Positions 1-10,849 of a DNA stretch of 64,000 bases are shown here, piece after piece. Each line of letters opens with the position of its first letter. Position 1 is the first letter of the stretch. Origin of the DNA: Agapanthus africanus (lineage: Eukaryota; Streptophyta; Magnoliopsida; Asparagales; Amaryllidaceae); the NCBI GenBank assembly GCA_030015575.1, contig JASDDO010000024.1, positions 41,440,114 through 41,504,113 on the forward strand, read 5' to 3'. The translations under genes and the position numbers were made by a program. The notes beneath the pieces are model-generated. The model worked only from the letters and a program-made list of their open reading frames with translations, was not told the DNA's origin and did not search any database.

Positions 1-602
1 GTCCATCATTATTTTAGGGGCGTTTCGGTCCGTCGCCATTTTAAGGACGTAGTGGTCCATTATTAGTTTAGGGACATTTCGGTCCGTCGCCAGTTTAAGG
101 ACGTAGTGGTCCGTATTCCAGTTTAGAGACGTGGTGGTCCGATATTAGTTTAGGGACGTTTCGGTCCGATGTTAGTTTAGGGACGTTTCGGTCCGATGTT
201 TAAGGACGTAGTGGTCCGTATTCCAGTTTAGAGACGTGGTGGTCCGATATTAGTTTAGGGACGTTTCGGTCCGATGTTAGTTTAGGGACGTTTCGGTCCG
301 ATGTTAGTTTAGGGACGTTTCGGTCCGATGTTAGTTTAGGGACGTTTCGGTCCGATATTAGTTTAGGGACGTTTCGGTCCGATATTAGTTTTAAGGACGT
401 CTCGGTCCGATATTAGTTTAGGGACGTTTCGGTCCGATATTAGTTTTAAGGACGTCTCGGTCCGATATTAGTTTAGGGACGTTTCGGTCCGATATTAGTT
501 TTAAGGACGTCTCGGTCCAATATTAGTTTAAGGACGTCTCGGTCCGATATTAGTTTAGGGACGTTTCGGTCCGATATTAGTTTTAAGGACGTCTCGGTCC
601 AC
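1..602. repeat. 27-bp LTR minisatellite
   Basis: About 20 tandem copies, 27 bp with some 28-bp variants. The unit centres on GGAC-N6-GTCC, with N6 mostly GTTTCG, GTCTCG or GTGGTG, followed by a GATATTAGTTTA-type linker. The outer GGAC/GTCC arms are conserved while the six inner bases vary. The same repeat occurs in the right LTR, in both LTRs of element 2, briefly in the solo LTR and near the pol stop codons. Confidence 0.95.
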
Positions 603-1762
603 GAGTTTAAGGACCCCGCAGTCCATATCGATGTGTGGTCGTTGGGACCCGTCACCTCTTTGACGTCGTTGAGGAATTACAACGACGGATGTCAAAGGAG
701 TTCGGAGATGTACCCTCGAACCGGATGTAAATTAATTTAGAAGAGCGATTTTGCTCAGTCAATTTAATTTAAGGACTTATGGCCAAAATTGGGCTAAGTC
801 CAGTTGAAATGTTCAACATGCAATACTATAGAGCATCAATCTATTCTGAGCTCTGCTCATTTATGAATGATGCAATGCATTTGCACAGCATTCTGAAAAT
901 TCTGTTTAGGCTCTGCCCCTTTATAAATGATGCAAAGCATTTGTTTTGATTTGGGCTCTACCCCTTAAAATAATGCATTTGCGCTTTATTGAGCCTGTTA
1001 GGCCTTCTCTTAATTGGGCTTGGCCCTTTTGAATGCATTTGCGCTTTGCGCCAAGTAATGAGCGCAAGTCCATACGGTGACGACACGTGTCGTGCTTATG
1101 AGTGCAAGCGCACTAGCGCAGCGCGTTGCGCTGTTGCGCTGCGCAATTGCGCTGCTGACACGTGGCGCGCTCTCAGTGAGTTGCGCTAATTCCAGAGAGC
1201 AGAGCTCTATCTTAAGAGCGCTTAGCGCAAATGGTTTTCCAGCCGACACGTGGCGCTCTCTCAGCGAGTTGCGCTAATTCCAGAGAGCAAAACTCTATCT
1301 TAAGAGCGCTTAGCGCAAATGGTTTTATAGCCGACACGTGGCGCTCTCTTAAGAGCGCAGCGGCGCAACTTGGAAGTGCAAAGCACTAAGAATCTTTTAG
1401 ATTCAAGAAGGAAAGTGCAAAGCACTGTTTAATTTCTTCGTCTAAATTGGATCAAAGAAAAAAATAAATTTTTCTTTATTCGAAGAACCAGAGGTTCTTA
1501 AAAGTGCAAAGCACTATTCTTTTATTATTTTATTATTTTTATTGTTTCTACAGAACCGAAGGTTCACAAGAAGTGCAAAGCACTTTTTTTTTTATAAAGA
1601 TCACTGATCTTATTTTTAGATCAATGATCTATTAGAAGGCCCCCCCTTTTTTTTCTACCTCATGAAGGTTCTTTACCTTTTTCTTCTCGGAGTTTTCTCT
1701 GTTTTAGGGTTCTTGATTTTTCGAGAAAATTCTTGATGCCTTTTGAATGAGGTCTGGGGTCC

Positions 1763-1770
1763 TATTTATA
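1763..1770 (-). promoter_or_regulatory. Sense TATA box in 3' LTR
   Basis: The minus strand reads TATAAATA, preceded by GGGGCAC. The identical motif is in the right LTR, where it would drive the genomic RNA. Motif-based only. Confidence 0.6.
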
Positions 1771-1943
1771 GTGCCCCATAAATTTGTTGAATTTGTTAAC
1801 GGGATCTTTCTTGAATGATTTTTGGGAGTTTTTCCATCGTTGGATCTTTGATCCAGAGGCCGAAGAAAGTCTTCTAGTTCTGGAAAGAACAGAAAAGATT
1901 TCATGAAATCTTAATTCAGTTGGGCGCGGATACCCCAGCGCAT

Positions 1944-2175
1944 GACACGTGTCGCGCAGCGCAGAGCGCAGCGCAAGTGCGCTAGCGCATCTGCGCTGAC
2001 ACGTGTCGCACAGTGCAGATCGCAGCGCAACTGCGTTAGCGCATCTGCGCTGACGCGTGTCGCGCAGCGCAGAGCGCAGCGCAACTGCGCTAGCGCATCT
2101 GCGCTGACACGTGTCGCGCAGCGCGGAGCACAGCGCAACTGCGCTAGCGCATCTGCGCTGACACGTGTCACCTAG
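1944..2175. repeat. 54-bp GC-rich tandem repeat in LTR
   Basis: Units start at 1944, 1998, 2052, 2106 and 2160, giving an exact 54-bp period. Each contains a GACACGTGTCGC palindromic core followed by GCGCAGCGCAA-type stretches and TAGCGCATCTGCGCTGA. Both strands stay open because 54 is a multiple of three; the resulting R/A/C-rich ORFs are not credible proteins. The right LTR has the same array at 23902-24145 with unit rearrangements. Confidence 0.9.
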
Positions 2176-2331
2176 CGCAGAGCGCAGTGCAGCTGAAGCG
2201 TTGCTTCCTTTAAACAGAGCTTTGCTCTGATTGGGCGCGCCTTCTTGGGCGCTGTGCGCGGGATTTGAAGCTCTGCTTCAAAGATTTGAATTTTGAATTC
2301 AAACAGAGCTTTGCTCTGATTGGGCGAAACA

Positions 2332-2346
2332 AATGCCCCCCCACCG
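2332..2346 (-). other. Polypurine tract of element 1
   Basis: The minus strand reads CGGTGGGGGGGCATT immediately before the LTR start TGTTTCGCCC, the expected place for plus-strand priming. It fixes the orientation of the element and the inner LTR border at 2331. Confidence 0.88.
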
Positions 2347-2443
2347 TTGCGCTCACGTGGCGCACACGTGAGTGCAACGGTGGCCACCTTCCAGACCGTT
2401 GGATCAAAGGGGAATCCGAAGAGGCGCAAGCGCCTTATAAATA
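2344..2443 (+). promoter_or_regulatory. Internal promoter for the antisense cargo gene
   Basis: Just inside the LTR lies a 16-bp inverted repeat (2344-2359 and 2365-2380, 5-nt spacer, one mismatch), each arm ending in a CACGTG G-box. TATAAATA follows at 2436-2443. Element 2 has the same arrangement (39406-39445 and TATA at 39502). The promoter points towards the cargo gene, opposite to the LTR promoter. G-boxes are known bZIP/bHLH sites; activity here is inferred. Confidence 0.65.
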
Positions 2444-2555
2444 GGGCGTTTGACCCTCAGAAATTTTTTACCATTTTCAGAATTTTAATTTCCAGAGCTT
2501 TGCTCTTGCTTGAGAGTTTCAGAGCTTTGCTCATTTCTGAAGTTAGAAACTTTAG

Positions 2556-3220
2556 GTAACATTAATTTAAATCAACTTAATTTAAATTAACCTTAACCAA
2601 AGAGCTCTGCTCTTACAGATCTTTTTGATCTTAAAGAGATCCCCATTGGGGTTTCATAGACAGAGCTTTGCTCTCAAAAACTTATAGATCTGCAGAGATC
2701 TTGTTCATGGGTTCTGATCCATGAACAGAGCTTTGCTCTTTGAATCATCTGTAGATCTTTTAGATCTGAAAAATGAGAAATTTTTTTTTTTTTTTTATGA
2801 GTTTTTCATCCAAATTTCTTGATTCTTTTAAGTGTAAACATTTTCTGATGGACTGTTCCATTACTACCATAGAGCTATGCTCTTTTAAGGAAACTTATTT
2901 TCCAGAGTTTGACAAGTGTCACTCTGTGACAGGGGTTTGCTCTGAAAGAGGAGATTTTCTCCTTGTCCCTAGGGATTCTTCCCCTTTTTTATTAATGGGA
3001 ATGTTCCCCTGGGGACCAACTGACAATCTCATCCAATGATGAGGTTGTTTTATTAACTGACGTATTGTCATCCAGATTTTGTGGGTCCCTTTGTCCCCTA
3101 CTCACTGCACTGCTGTGTGGTGTAATTAGTTAATTTTAATTTAATTTAATTAATGCATTTTTTTTTTAGACGCCAAATGTTGGGATTACAACACTAACGG
3201 CTAGATTGTTCTTTTTGCAG
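2556..3220 (+). other. 5'-UTR intron of the cargo gene (predicted)
   Basis: The donor AG|GTAACATT is at 2556, about 110 bp after the TATA box. The acceptor CTTTTTGCAG ends at 3220, six bases before the ATG at 3226, with a possible ACTAAC branch site near 3192. Element 2 has the matching donor (39644) and acceptor (40075). The small ORF at 2773-3039 lies wholly inside this intron. Confidence 0.6.
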
Positions 3221-3225
3221 CGATC

Positions 3226-6200
3226 ATGTCAGAAGACACTTCATTCCCGTTTGTCCGTTCGGAGGAGGGGTTTCCAGAGGCGCCTTTGGATCGTGAGGTT
3301 CTGGCTATGATCAAGGCGCACGACCCGGAGCATAAGAGTCTCCACCTTTGGGGGTCGTGGTACAATCAAATTATTATGGATCGGCGCAGCTTTACATGTG
3401 CGGTGCCGTCAGAGCCCATAACGGCGATTCACTATGCCAGCCCACCCCCGGTGCAGTATGCCGCGGAGATGACAGATTGGACATCGAAGGGTTTTCTTCA
3501 TCCGGCCATAGACGCCATCCCGGTCCAGCGTCCGATGGTTTTGGACATCCTAGGACGCCGTATCTGTCAGGGCGAGGCGAGACCTTGGGGGCAATCATAT
3601 AACCTTGGTCTGATCCCCCGCCACCCGGTCGGCTATCTGCCATGGGCCCGGTATATCCTGTCGACGAGGAAATCGCAGTTGATAAGGCTAGGACTGTACA
3701 CCGCAGTCTACGTCTCTCTCTTCCAGTATCCTACGCTTCCTACTTGGTGGTTCAAGGCCTTCTTGGAGCAGTGGAACATTCCTACTCATACTTTCCTCGC
3801 CATGGATCGGGAAGTGTCCATTTCGCTGGAAGAATTTACGGAGGTGTCTGGCCTACCGGCTATGGGGGAACATTATGAGGAATTGCTCCCGCCGGACGAG
3901 TACATATATGGGGCTAAGCCGAGGGTAAGGGAGCTCACGCCAGAGAACGCCGTTCAACATCAGTTTCCAAGTCTGATTAAGGTGTTGAACATCTATGAGA
4001 ATCTTTTTGTTGAGCATGGGAGCCGTGGAGTTAATTTTGAGGATTTTATTGCTCGGTTCCTTCATCCAAACGTCCTTTCGGCGAAGACTGCCAAGTTTGC
4101 TTACCTCGAGGATCCTTTCGGCTTAGGTTTGGATAACCTGCCAGCGAGAGACATAGATCAGAAGGACTTTTTTCTTCCCAACTCTTCAGCCATGTCTTTT
4201 GCAGAAGTTGCAGCCCCCGAGATGGACGAGGAGGCCTTCTTTTTGGGATTTCTTGGGCTTTGGTTGAGTTGGTTTGCACTTCCAACGCATTCTCACCGCA
4301 TGCGGCCCTCTGTTTTTTACCCGGCTCACCGGATGGTTATCGGGGTAAAGGTGGCCGTCGGGATCGCCGGCTTGGCACATTTATATCATGGCCTTAGCCG
4401 AGCGGCAGATGCCAATGAGCCTGGGGCGTTGCATGTGGTTTTCGCAATGCACTACTTCATGTCGTGGCTCGAATTACATACAGCAGGTGTTTTCGGCATG
4501 CACAAAAGGCCCTCATTCTACGAAAGGTGCATTTTCCCTCGCCTTTTACAGTTGATTGGCGCATCAATCGTGAATCCATCGCCGCGAGATGCCAGGAGTT
4601 TACTCCTTCGTTCCCACACCGTTGGAGCCGGTGTGTCTTTTATTGACAAGGTGCTTACCATTGGAAAAACGTCTGCTACTGCAGTGCGGCCATTGCAAGA
4701 CACTTTCAAGGACGGCGCTTCGATTTTAACGGCTCGGGAGACCCTTCACTTATACTCTATTAGACCGGGCTTTTTGGTGTTTAGGCAAGACGGGGGAGCG
4801 ATTTTCATGAGATACAACCCGCATCGTTTCGCTCAGCAGCTGAGTTATAACCAAGGGGTACCGCTAGAGGCCTTTTTATCGGAGCCTACCGCGAACGAAG
4901 AAGGGATAGAGAGGGCGCTGCATCACTTCATGCGTTTAAACACGGGCTCTCACTTCTTTATCAGTGAGCCGTCTTGTGCTCCTCGTCTCCTTAGGGTATA
5001 CACCGAATGGTATAGTCATTCGACGGGAGCGGTCATAAAAGAGGAAAGACGGTTGCTGATCGACCGTAAGGGTGTACCCCCAGGTAGCGATCGCAACGCT
5101 CCTCTGGTGCCGAGGACTCCAATAGTCGCTCCCTTAAAAGATGCTGGGAGTAGACCGTCACGCGCACGAAATCCTCCACATGAACCACCGCTCCCCGATA
5201 TCGCAGATGCATCTCCTGTACCCCGCGCTCAGGCGGAAACAGTGGTTGTACCCTCGCCAGAGTCTGGCGCGGGTGCGGACATCGGGACCCGTCGTCCGAA
5301 AGCGGCTGCCAAGCGTAAGTCGCTTCCCCGTGAGCCTAGGGCTGGAGGGAAAAAGAAAAAGAAATCGCTCTTCGCCGCGGACGTTGCGTTCGGCCAGGAA
5401 CCCCACGCTCCTTATTCCGAGGGTTTGCTCGAATATGGGACTAACGCGGGATTAGTGATGCCGCCGCCAGACGATACAGATTTGGAAGCTGCTCTCAGAG
5501 CTTCGGCATGGCTGGTGAAGCGTGATGCGTGGCTGGTCAGGCTTGCGCAATCAGGTAACTGCTAGTCATTCTTTCTTTACTGTAACGTATTTTCTTCCTT
5601 ATTTCGTTATTTTTGGTTGACGCTTTTCCCTCTTTTCCTCTAACAGGCGTTACTGATGAAGAAGCTATTGTCGCTTCTCTGAAGACCTTTCATGAGGAGG
5701 AACGTGCCAGGGTGTCTGTCGGCCTTAGTAAGTTTCGACTTCATCGAATTTTTTTATTTTTCTTGCGTTATGGTCGATCTAACCTTTCCATTTAATTGTA
5801 GGGACCTCAATGCCGTTTCCTCCTAGCGACGCAGATGTTCCGCTGGCGGCCGATGTTCCTGTTCCCCCTGGGACACTGCAGGGGGCTCGCCTTGAAAAGC
5901 CGATGAGAGATGCCCTAAAGGCTTTGGAGGCTTCCCTGAATGAAGATGATGATGCTTTGAGGGAGGCGTCACAGAGGTCCCTCATAACCGCTCGGGAGGA
6001 GAGGAAGCGGCTGAGGCGTGAGGCGAAGGCGCGCCGGGCTGCCCTGGCCATGGGAGCGGGACCCAGCGCCGCCCCTCGCGCTGATACTCCCTCTGAAGAG
6101 GCCCCTGTCACCCTATCTACCGCCCGTAGAGAGGTGGCGCGAGCAGTTCGGAGAGCAAACGGCAAATCCGCTGCAGGTAAAATTTCTCTCAGAGTTTTTT

Positions 6201-8057
6201 GTTATAAGGGTTTTAATGTCATTGGTCCTTATATCTCTTATCTTTATAGGGCCAAGTCTGATCGAGGGAGAGGCGGAAGCCGTTGACCCGAGGAGAGCGG
6301 AGGAGGCGACGCCTGTCGAACTCGAGCCGACAGTAAGTAACATTGTTGAGGCCGCGGAGCCTGGGGTGGAGGTTGAGGGGCCTACCACTGAGAAGGTCAT
6401 TGATGCCGAACCTGAAGCGGGGGCAGATGATATGATCATTATAGCTGAGTCCAGGGTGGTGGTGAGTGAAGCGCTTGAGGTCGGTGATCCCCTGGCGATG
6501 GCGGACGATACGACCGCCATTATTGAACCTGAGAAAGTAGTGGGTGAGGCAGCCGTGATTCCCGAGGATGAACCAAACGCTCCTTCTCTGGAATCTGGCA
6601 ATACTCCAGTCATAGCCCTCCCTGTCTACGGTCCTCCGCCGTCCCCAGGTCTGGCTAGCACGATGACGGTCCCCATTGAATCGGGTGACGAGGCCACAGG
6701 TGGTGGTCTCATGTCGGTAGAGGAAGGAGTTGCCTCTGTTTCCGCCGGGAGCTCCTCAGGTAAACCCTAAGTGGCTATTTTTCTTTACTTTACAACCTTC
6801 TCTGACAAGTTCGCCTTTTCGTAATGTAGGTGCAGCTAGTGCCGATGCCCCACCGCTCGAGGGAACGCCTTCGATGACCGCTTTGGCAGTGGTCACCTCT
6901 CAACCTTCTCTCATACCCTCAAAGATGTTGGAAGGTATATGCTTACACTTTATTAATCTTGTTTTCTAGATATTTAATTCGCGTACTAAAGTCATCCTGT
7001 TGTGTTTTCAGGAGCGCTTTTTGATCATGTTCATCAGATGTTGCTCCCATATTTCTCCTTCCCATCTGAGCTTGCTTCTTCCCCTGGTGGCGTCGGTAAG
7101 TATAATTTCTGTCAACATTTTTCCTTTTTCTCTTCTCCCCCTTTTTTTTTATTGATGGACTTGTCTCTAAACTTTTTTTTTATCTCAACTGCAGTGCTAC
7201 AGATTGAAGAAGGGGATAAAAGCTCAGCTGTACCACCAGCCCTTCCGACCTTGCCACCTGTCTTAACTGGTACAAAGACCATCGTATTGGTAACTTTCCT
7301 CTCTCTATTTTCTGTACTGTTATCTGATCGCATCCCGTCTCTTTCAGCTGCCGCTCTGGCTTCGGCGTCCTTCGAACCTCGCGTCACAATGCCGGCGGGT
7401 CCTTACCTGAGGAGTCTGTCTTCAAAGGGCGCTGCAAATAGTCTGCGCATGTTAAGTGATTATGTCGAGGAACTCGATGTTGAAGCTCCTACATCTGCCG
7501 CGGACTTCGCTCTGGTGGTTAACCCGATGCTAGCAGTACTCGTGAACTTCCATAATGAGAGCACCATTGCATCCTGGGTTAACCATTGTAAGGAGATCGA
7601 GGGTTGCCTATTCCAATTGGAATCGTTGCGTCCCACTCCTGAGACTGTGGCTGCCAATATTCAAAGGACTGCGTGGATCGAGCAGAGCGCTTCTTATTTC
7701 CGCCATCTCGAACAAGAGGTTATTTCAAGGCGCAAAGAGCGTGATGATGTTTCGAGTAGGTCTGCTCAACTGCATGCTCGAGTGGAGGCCAACGCTGCAC
7801 GGCTGAAGGTTATCTTTGAGGGCCTCCTGCACTGTCTCTCCGAAGGATTATCATTGAGGCATAACCTTCACGTTGTCGAGCGAGCTTCAGCCAGCCAGGA
7901 AGCAGCCCAGAAGGCGGTAGAGGAGCAACTTTCATCTTCCTTGCAACAACGGGCTCAGGTGGAGGCGGAGGTGGCCGCGGCTGTCACCCGAGAGGAAGTG
8001 CTGAAGGGAGTGCGAGAACAGCTTGTGAATTTACTAAAGGCGCTTCCTCCTCAGTAG
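3226..8057 (+). CDS. Antisense cargo gene: PMD-domain coiled-coil protein, 8 exons, 1422 aa
   Basis: Exons by consensus GT-AG sites and frame: 3226-5554, 5647-5727, 5802-6176, 6250-6759, 6830-6934, 7012-7095, 7195-7269, 7348-8057. All seven introns are 70-99 bp and phase 1, and every internal exon is a multiple of three. Exon 1 encodes a plant mobile domain: the FLEQWNIPTHTF region near residue 180, SLEEFTEVSGLP near 205 and GLAHLYHGL near 382. A basic, nuclear-signal-like tract (KAAAKRK, KKKKK) lies near 690-715. The middle is acidic and low-complexity; the last 236 codons are Glu/Ala/Gln-rich and look coiled-coil. PMD proteins include Arabidopsis MAIN and MAIL1, which act in silencing; PMDs also occur in Gypsy and Mutator elements. 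The biochemical role is unknown. AATAAA follows at 8161. The reading frame is intact. Confidence 0.85.
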
Positions 8058-8340
8058 CTATCCATTTTTGTATCAGTCATACTTATAGATTAAAGAATGT
8101 ATATGTATGTTTTTTTTTTATCTTTTGACATAATGTATCCTGTATTTGATCAAGTTTATGAATAAAAGATACACCTTTTTGTAATGTCTTGTGTCACTTC
8201 TCTGTCTTTCTTTCCTTTTATAATCAGTACGCCACCTTGATAACCATAATTGACGGACAATTGGGACGAGTATCCCGACCTTCCTAAGAAATAACGATGG
8301 CTTAGGCCGCAGGTTCAGATCTGCTGCCCAAGACTTTTCA
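8058..8340 (+). other. Cargo 3' UTR and junction with the common spacer
   Basis: It contains AATAAA at 8161-8166, a likely poly(A) signal for the cargo transcript. From about 8290 (GATGGCTTAGGCCG) the sequence becomes alignable with element 2 (40811 onward), so the right border of the exchanged cargo segment lies at about 8220-8290. Confidence 0.6.
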
Positions 8341-8560
8341 ACTCTATAAGCCGTGAGGGTCTCATAGAGACTTTTCTCCCTACGGATCGAGAGGATCTCG
8401 CAGGTGAATTTTCTCCTTAGGAATCGTGAGGATTCCTAAGTGTGGTTTCCTCTCATGAGTCGGAAGGATCCTATAAGAGAATTTCTCCCTTCTACGAGTC
8501 GAGAGGGCTCGTAAGTGGTTGTTTCCCTCTTTGTCGAGAATCGACTTCAGAGAGTGAGAT
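8341..8560. repeat. Covarying hairpin array, first block (element 1)
   Basis: Five or so palindromes of about 28 nt share a core like TCGTGAGGAT with variable self-complementary arms. The clearest has CTTAGGAATC (8416-8425) and GATTCCTAAG (8431-8440) around GTGAG. Others use arms such as TACGAG/CTCGTA. The matching block in element 2 is 40860-41050. No protein is encoded. Confidence 0.8.
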
Positions 8561-8639
8561 CCGTGAATAGTATGCAAGAGACCATTTAGGATTGGCTTGC
8601 AGGGTCCCATTTTTCAGGAAGCAAGTTTTTGAATCCTTA

Positions 8640-10300
8640 CTGCCCGAGATGTGAGTCAAAGAAACTCTCGTCACGGAGTATTTGTATCCGTGAGCTGAGA
8701 AGTTTTGCGAGGGATTATTTGTTTCCCAAGCGCCAAGGATTATTTGTGTCCTTAGTGTTTGAAACGAGTCGATAGTTCCCATGGAGGCACTGGTGGCTCT
8801 GCGAGTCGACGCGGATCAGAAGGCTCTCGTCAAGGAGTGTTTGTATCCGTGAGTTGAGAAATTTGCCGGGATTATTTGTTTCCCGAGCGCCAAGGATTAT
8901 TTGTGTCCTTGGGGTTTGAAACGAGTCGAGGGTTCCTACGGAGGCACTGGTGGCTCTGCGGGTCGACGCGGATCAGGAGGCTCTCGTCAAGGAGTGTTTG
9001 TATCCGTGAGTTGAGAAGTTTTGCGAGGGATTATTTGTTTCCCAAGCGCCAAGGATTATTTGTGTCCTTGGGGTTTGAAACGAGTCGAGGGTTCCTACGG
9101 AGGCACTGGTGGCTCTGCGGGTCGACGCGGATCAGGAGGCTCTCGTCAAGGAGTGTTTGTATCCGTGAGTTGAGAAGTTTTGCGAGGGATTATTTGTTTC
9201 CCAAGCGCCAAGGATTATTTGTGTCCTTGGGGTTTGAAACGAGTCGAGGGTTCCTACGGAGGCACTGGTGACTCTGCGGGTCGACGCGGATCAGGAGGCT
9301 CTCGTCCAGGAGTGTTTGTATCCGTGAGTTGAGAAGTTTTGCGAGGGATTATTTGTTTCCCAAGCGCCAAGGATTATTTGTGTCCTTGGGGTTTGAAACG
9401 AGTCGAGGGTTCCTACGGAGGCACTGGTGGCTCTGCGGGTCGACGCGGATCAGGAGGCTCTCGTCAAGGAGTGTTTGTATCCGTGAGTTGAGAAGTTTTG
9501 CGAGGGATTATTTGTTTCCCAAGCGCCAAGGATTATTTGTGTCCTTGGGGTTTGAAACGAGTCGAGGGTTCCTACGGAGGCACTGGTGACTCTGCGGGTC
9601 GACGCGGATCAGGAGGCTCTCGTCCAGGAGTGTTTGTATCCGTGAGTTGAGAAGTTTTGCGAGGGATTATTTGTTTCCCAAGCGCCAAGGATTATTTGTG
9701 TCCTTGGGGTTTGAAACGAGTCGAGGGTTCCTACGGAGGCACTGGTGACTCTGCGGGTCGACGCGGATCAGGAGGCTCTCGTCCAGGAGTGTTTGTATCC
9801 GTGAGTTGAGAAGTTTTGCGAGGGATTATTTGTTTCCCAAGCGCCAAGGATTATTTGTGTCCTTGGGGTTTGAAACGAGTCGAGGGTTCCTACGGAGGCA
9901 CTGGTGACTCTGCGGGTCGACGCGGATCAGGAGGCTCTCGTCCAGGAGTGTTTGTATCCGTGAGTTGAGAAGTTTTGCGAGGGATTATTTGTTTCCCAAG
10001 CGCCAAGGATTATTTGTGTCCTTGGGGTTTGAAACGAGTTGAGGGTTCCTACGGAGGCACTGGTGGCTCTGCGGGTCGACGCGGATCAGGAGGCTCTCGT
10101 CAAGGAGTGTTTGTATCCGTGAGTTGAGAAGTTTTGCGAGGGATTATTTGTTTCCCAAGCGCCAAGGATTATTTGTGTCCTTGGGGTTTGAAACGAGTCG
10201 AGGGTTCCTACGGAGGCACTGGTGACTCTGCGGGTCGACGCGGATCAGGAGGCTCTCGTCAAGGAGTGTTTGTATCCGTGAGTTGAGAAGTTTGCCGGGA
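8640..10300. repeat. 159-bp internal tandem repeat (element 1)
   Basis: About ten copies with an exact 159-bp period; GAGGCACTGG starts at 8941, 9100, 9259, 9418 and so on. Later copies are almost identical, the first is more diverged. Each unit contains up to three hairpins built around an ATTTGT-type loop, for example CCAAGG...CCTTGG. The period is a multiple of three, so long artefactual ORFs appear on both strands. Element 2 has the same repeat at 41225-42420. Confidence 0.95.
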
Positions 10301-10439
10301 GAATCATTGGCTTCTTCGGTTGAAGTGAGCTGTTGAGGCTTGGTTTCGTCGTTTGACGGAATCCGCTGGGGAGGCATGGTTCCTCATTTGTTTTACGCCC
10401 TTGGATTGTATACAGGGATCGATGTGATCTTAACTGTAG

Positions 10440-10700
10440 GGCCGAAGTTTTATCATTTCTTATTTTATTTCCGCGATGCTCTATCATTTCAGCTTTTAAA
10501 TCGCGAAGGTCGCGATTGCCCAAACATTTCGGCTATTTTTCGCGGTGCCCAATCATTTCGGCTTTTCATTATTTTGTTTTTTACTCGTTGCTCTTTATTA
10601 CGAGTTGCCCGATCATTTCGGCTATTTTGCATGCATACATTTTACTTGCTGCTTTTTATTGCAAGTTGCCCTATCATTTCGGCTATTTCGTATGCATGAG
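10440..10700. repeat. ATCATTTCGGCT repeat block with hairpins (element 1)
   Basis: Five or more irregular copies of a segment containing ATCATTTCGGCTATTT. Between them are hairpins with the near-constant loop TGCTTTTTATTG: ACTCG (10583-10587) pairs with CGAGT (10601-10605), and ACTTGC (10644-10649) pairs with GCAAGT (10661-10666). Element 2 has the same block at 42590-42775. Confidence 0.75.
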
Positions 10701-10849
10701 TGGTCTACTGGCTTTCGCCGTCAACCTGAAATTGAACACCGATTTCGGCATCAGCACCGCTGCAACTGGGATATTACCAGGAGCGAATCATCATTTGCCT
10801 CTATCGTTGTTGAACAAAGGAGGCTTATCGACCAGGGTTAGGATCCCGT

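Larger units (their letters stand above)
1..2331 (-). repeat. 3' LTR of element 1 (incomplete at window edge)
   Basis: It is nearly identical to 21901-24301. Its terminus reads GGGCGAAACA at 2322-2331 on the plus strand, so in element orientation it starts TGTTTCGCCC. It holds a 27-bp minisatellite (1-602), an A/T-rich middle full of 13-nt palindromes, a minus-strand TATA box (1763-1770) and a GC-rich 54-bp tandem repeat (1944-2175). Short ORFs inside it are by-products of the repeats. Confidence 0.92.

Noticed and set aside
2773-3039. 88-codon ORF upstream of the PMD gene
   Set aside because: Lies inside the predicted 5'-UTR intron, composed of palindromic LTR-like words.
6018-6770. Separate ORFs at 5810, 6018, 6730 and 7002 as independent genes
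   Set aside because: They are exons of the single PMD-coiled-coil gene, read with parts of flanking introns; GT-AG joins keep one frame throughout.
8876-10377. ORFs across the 159-bp array on both strands
   Set aside because: The period is divisible by three and units are near-identical, so openness is automatic.
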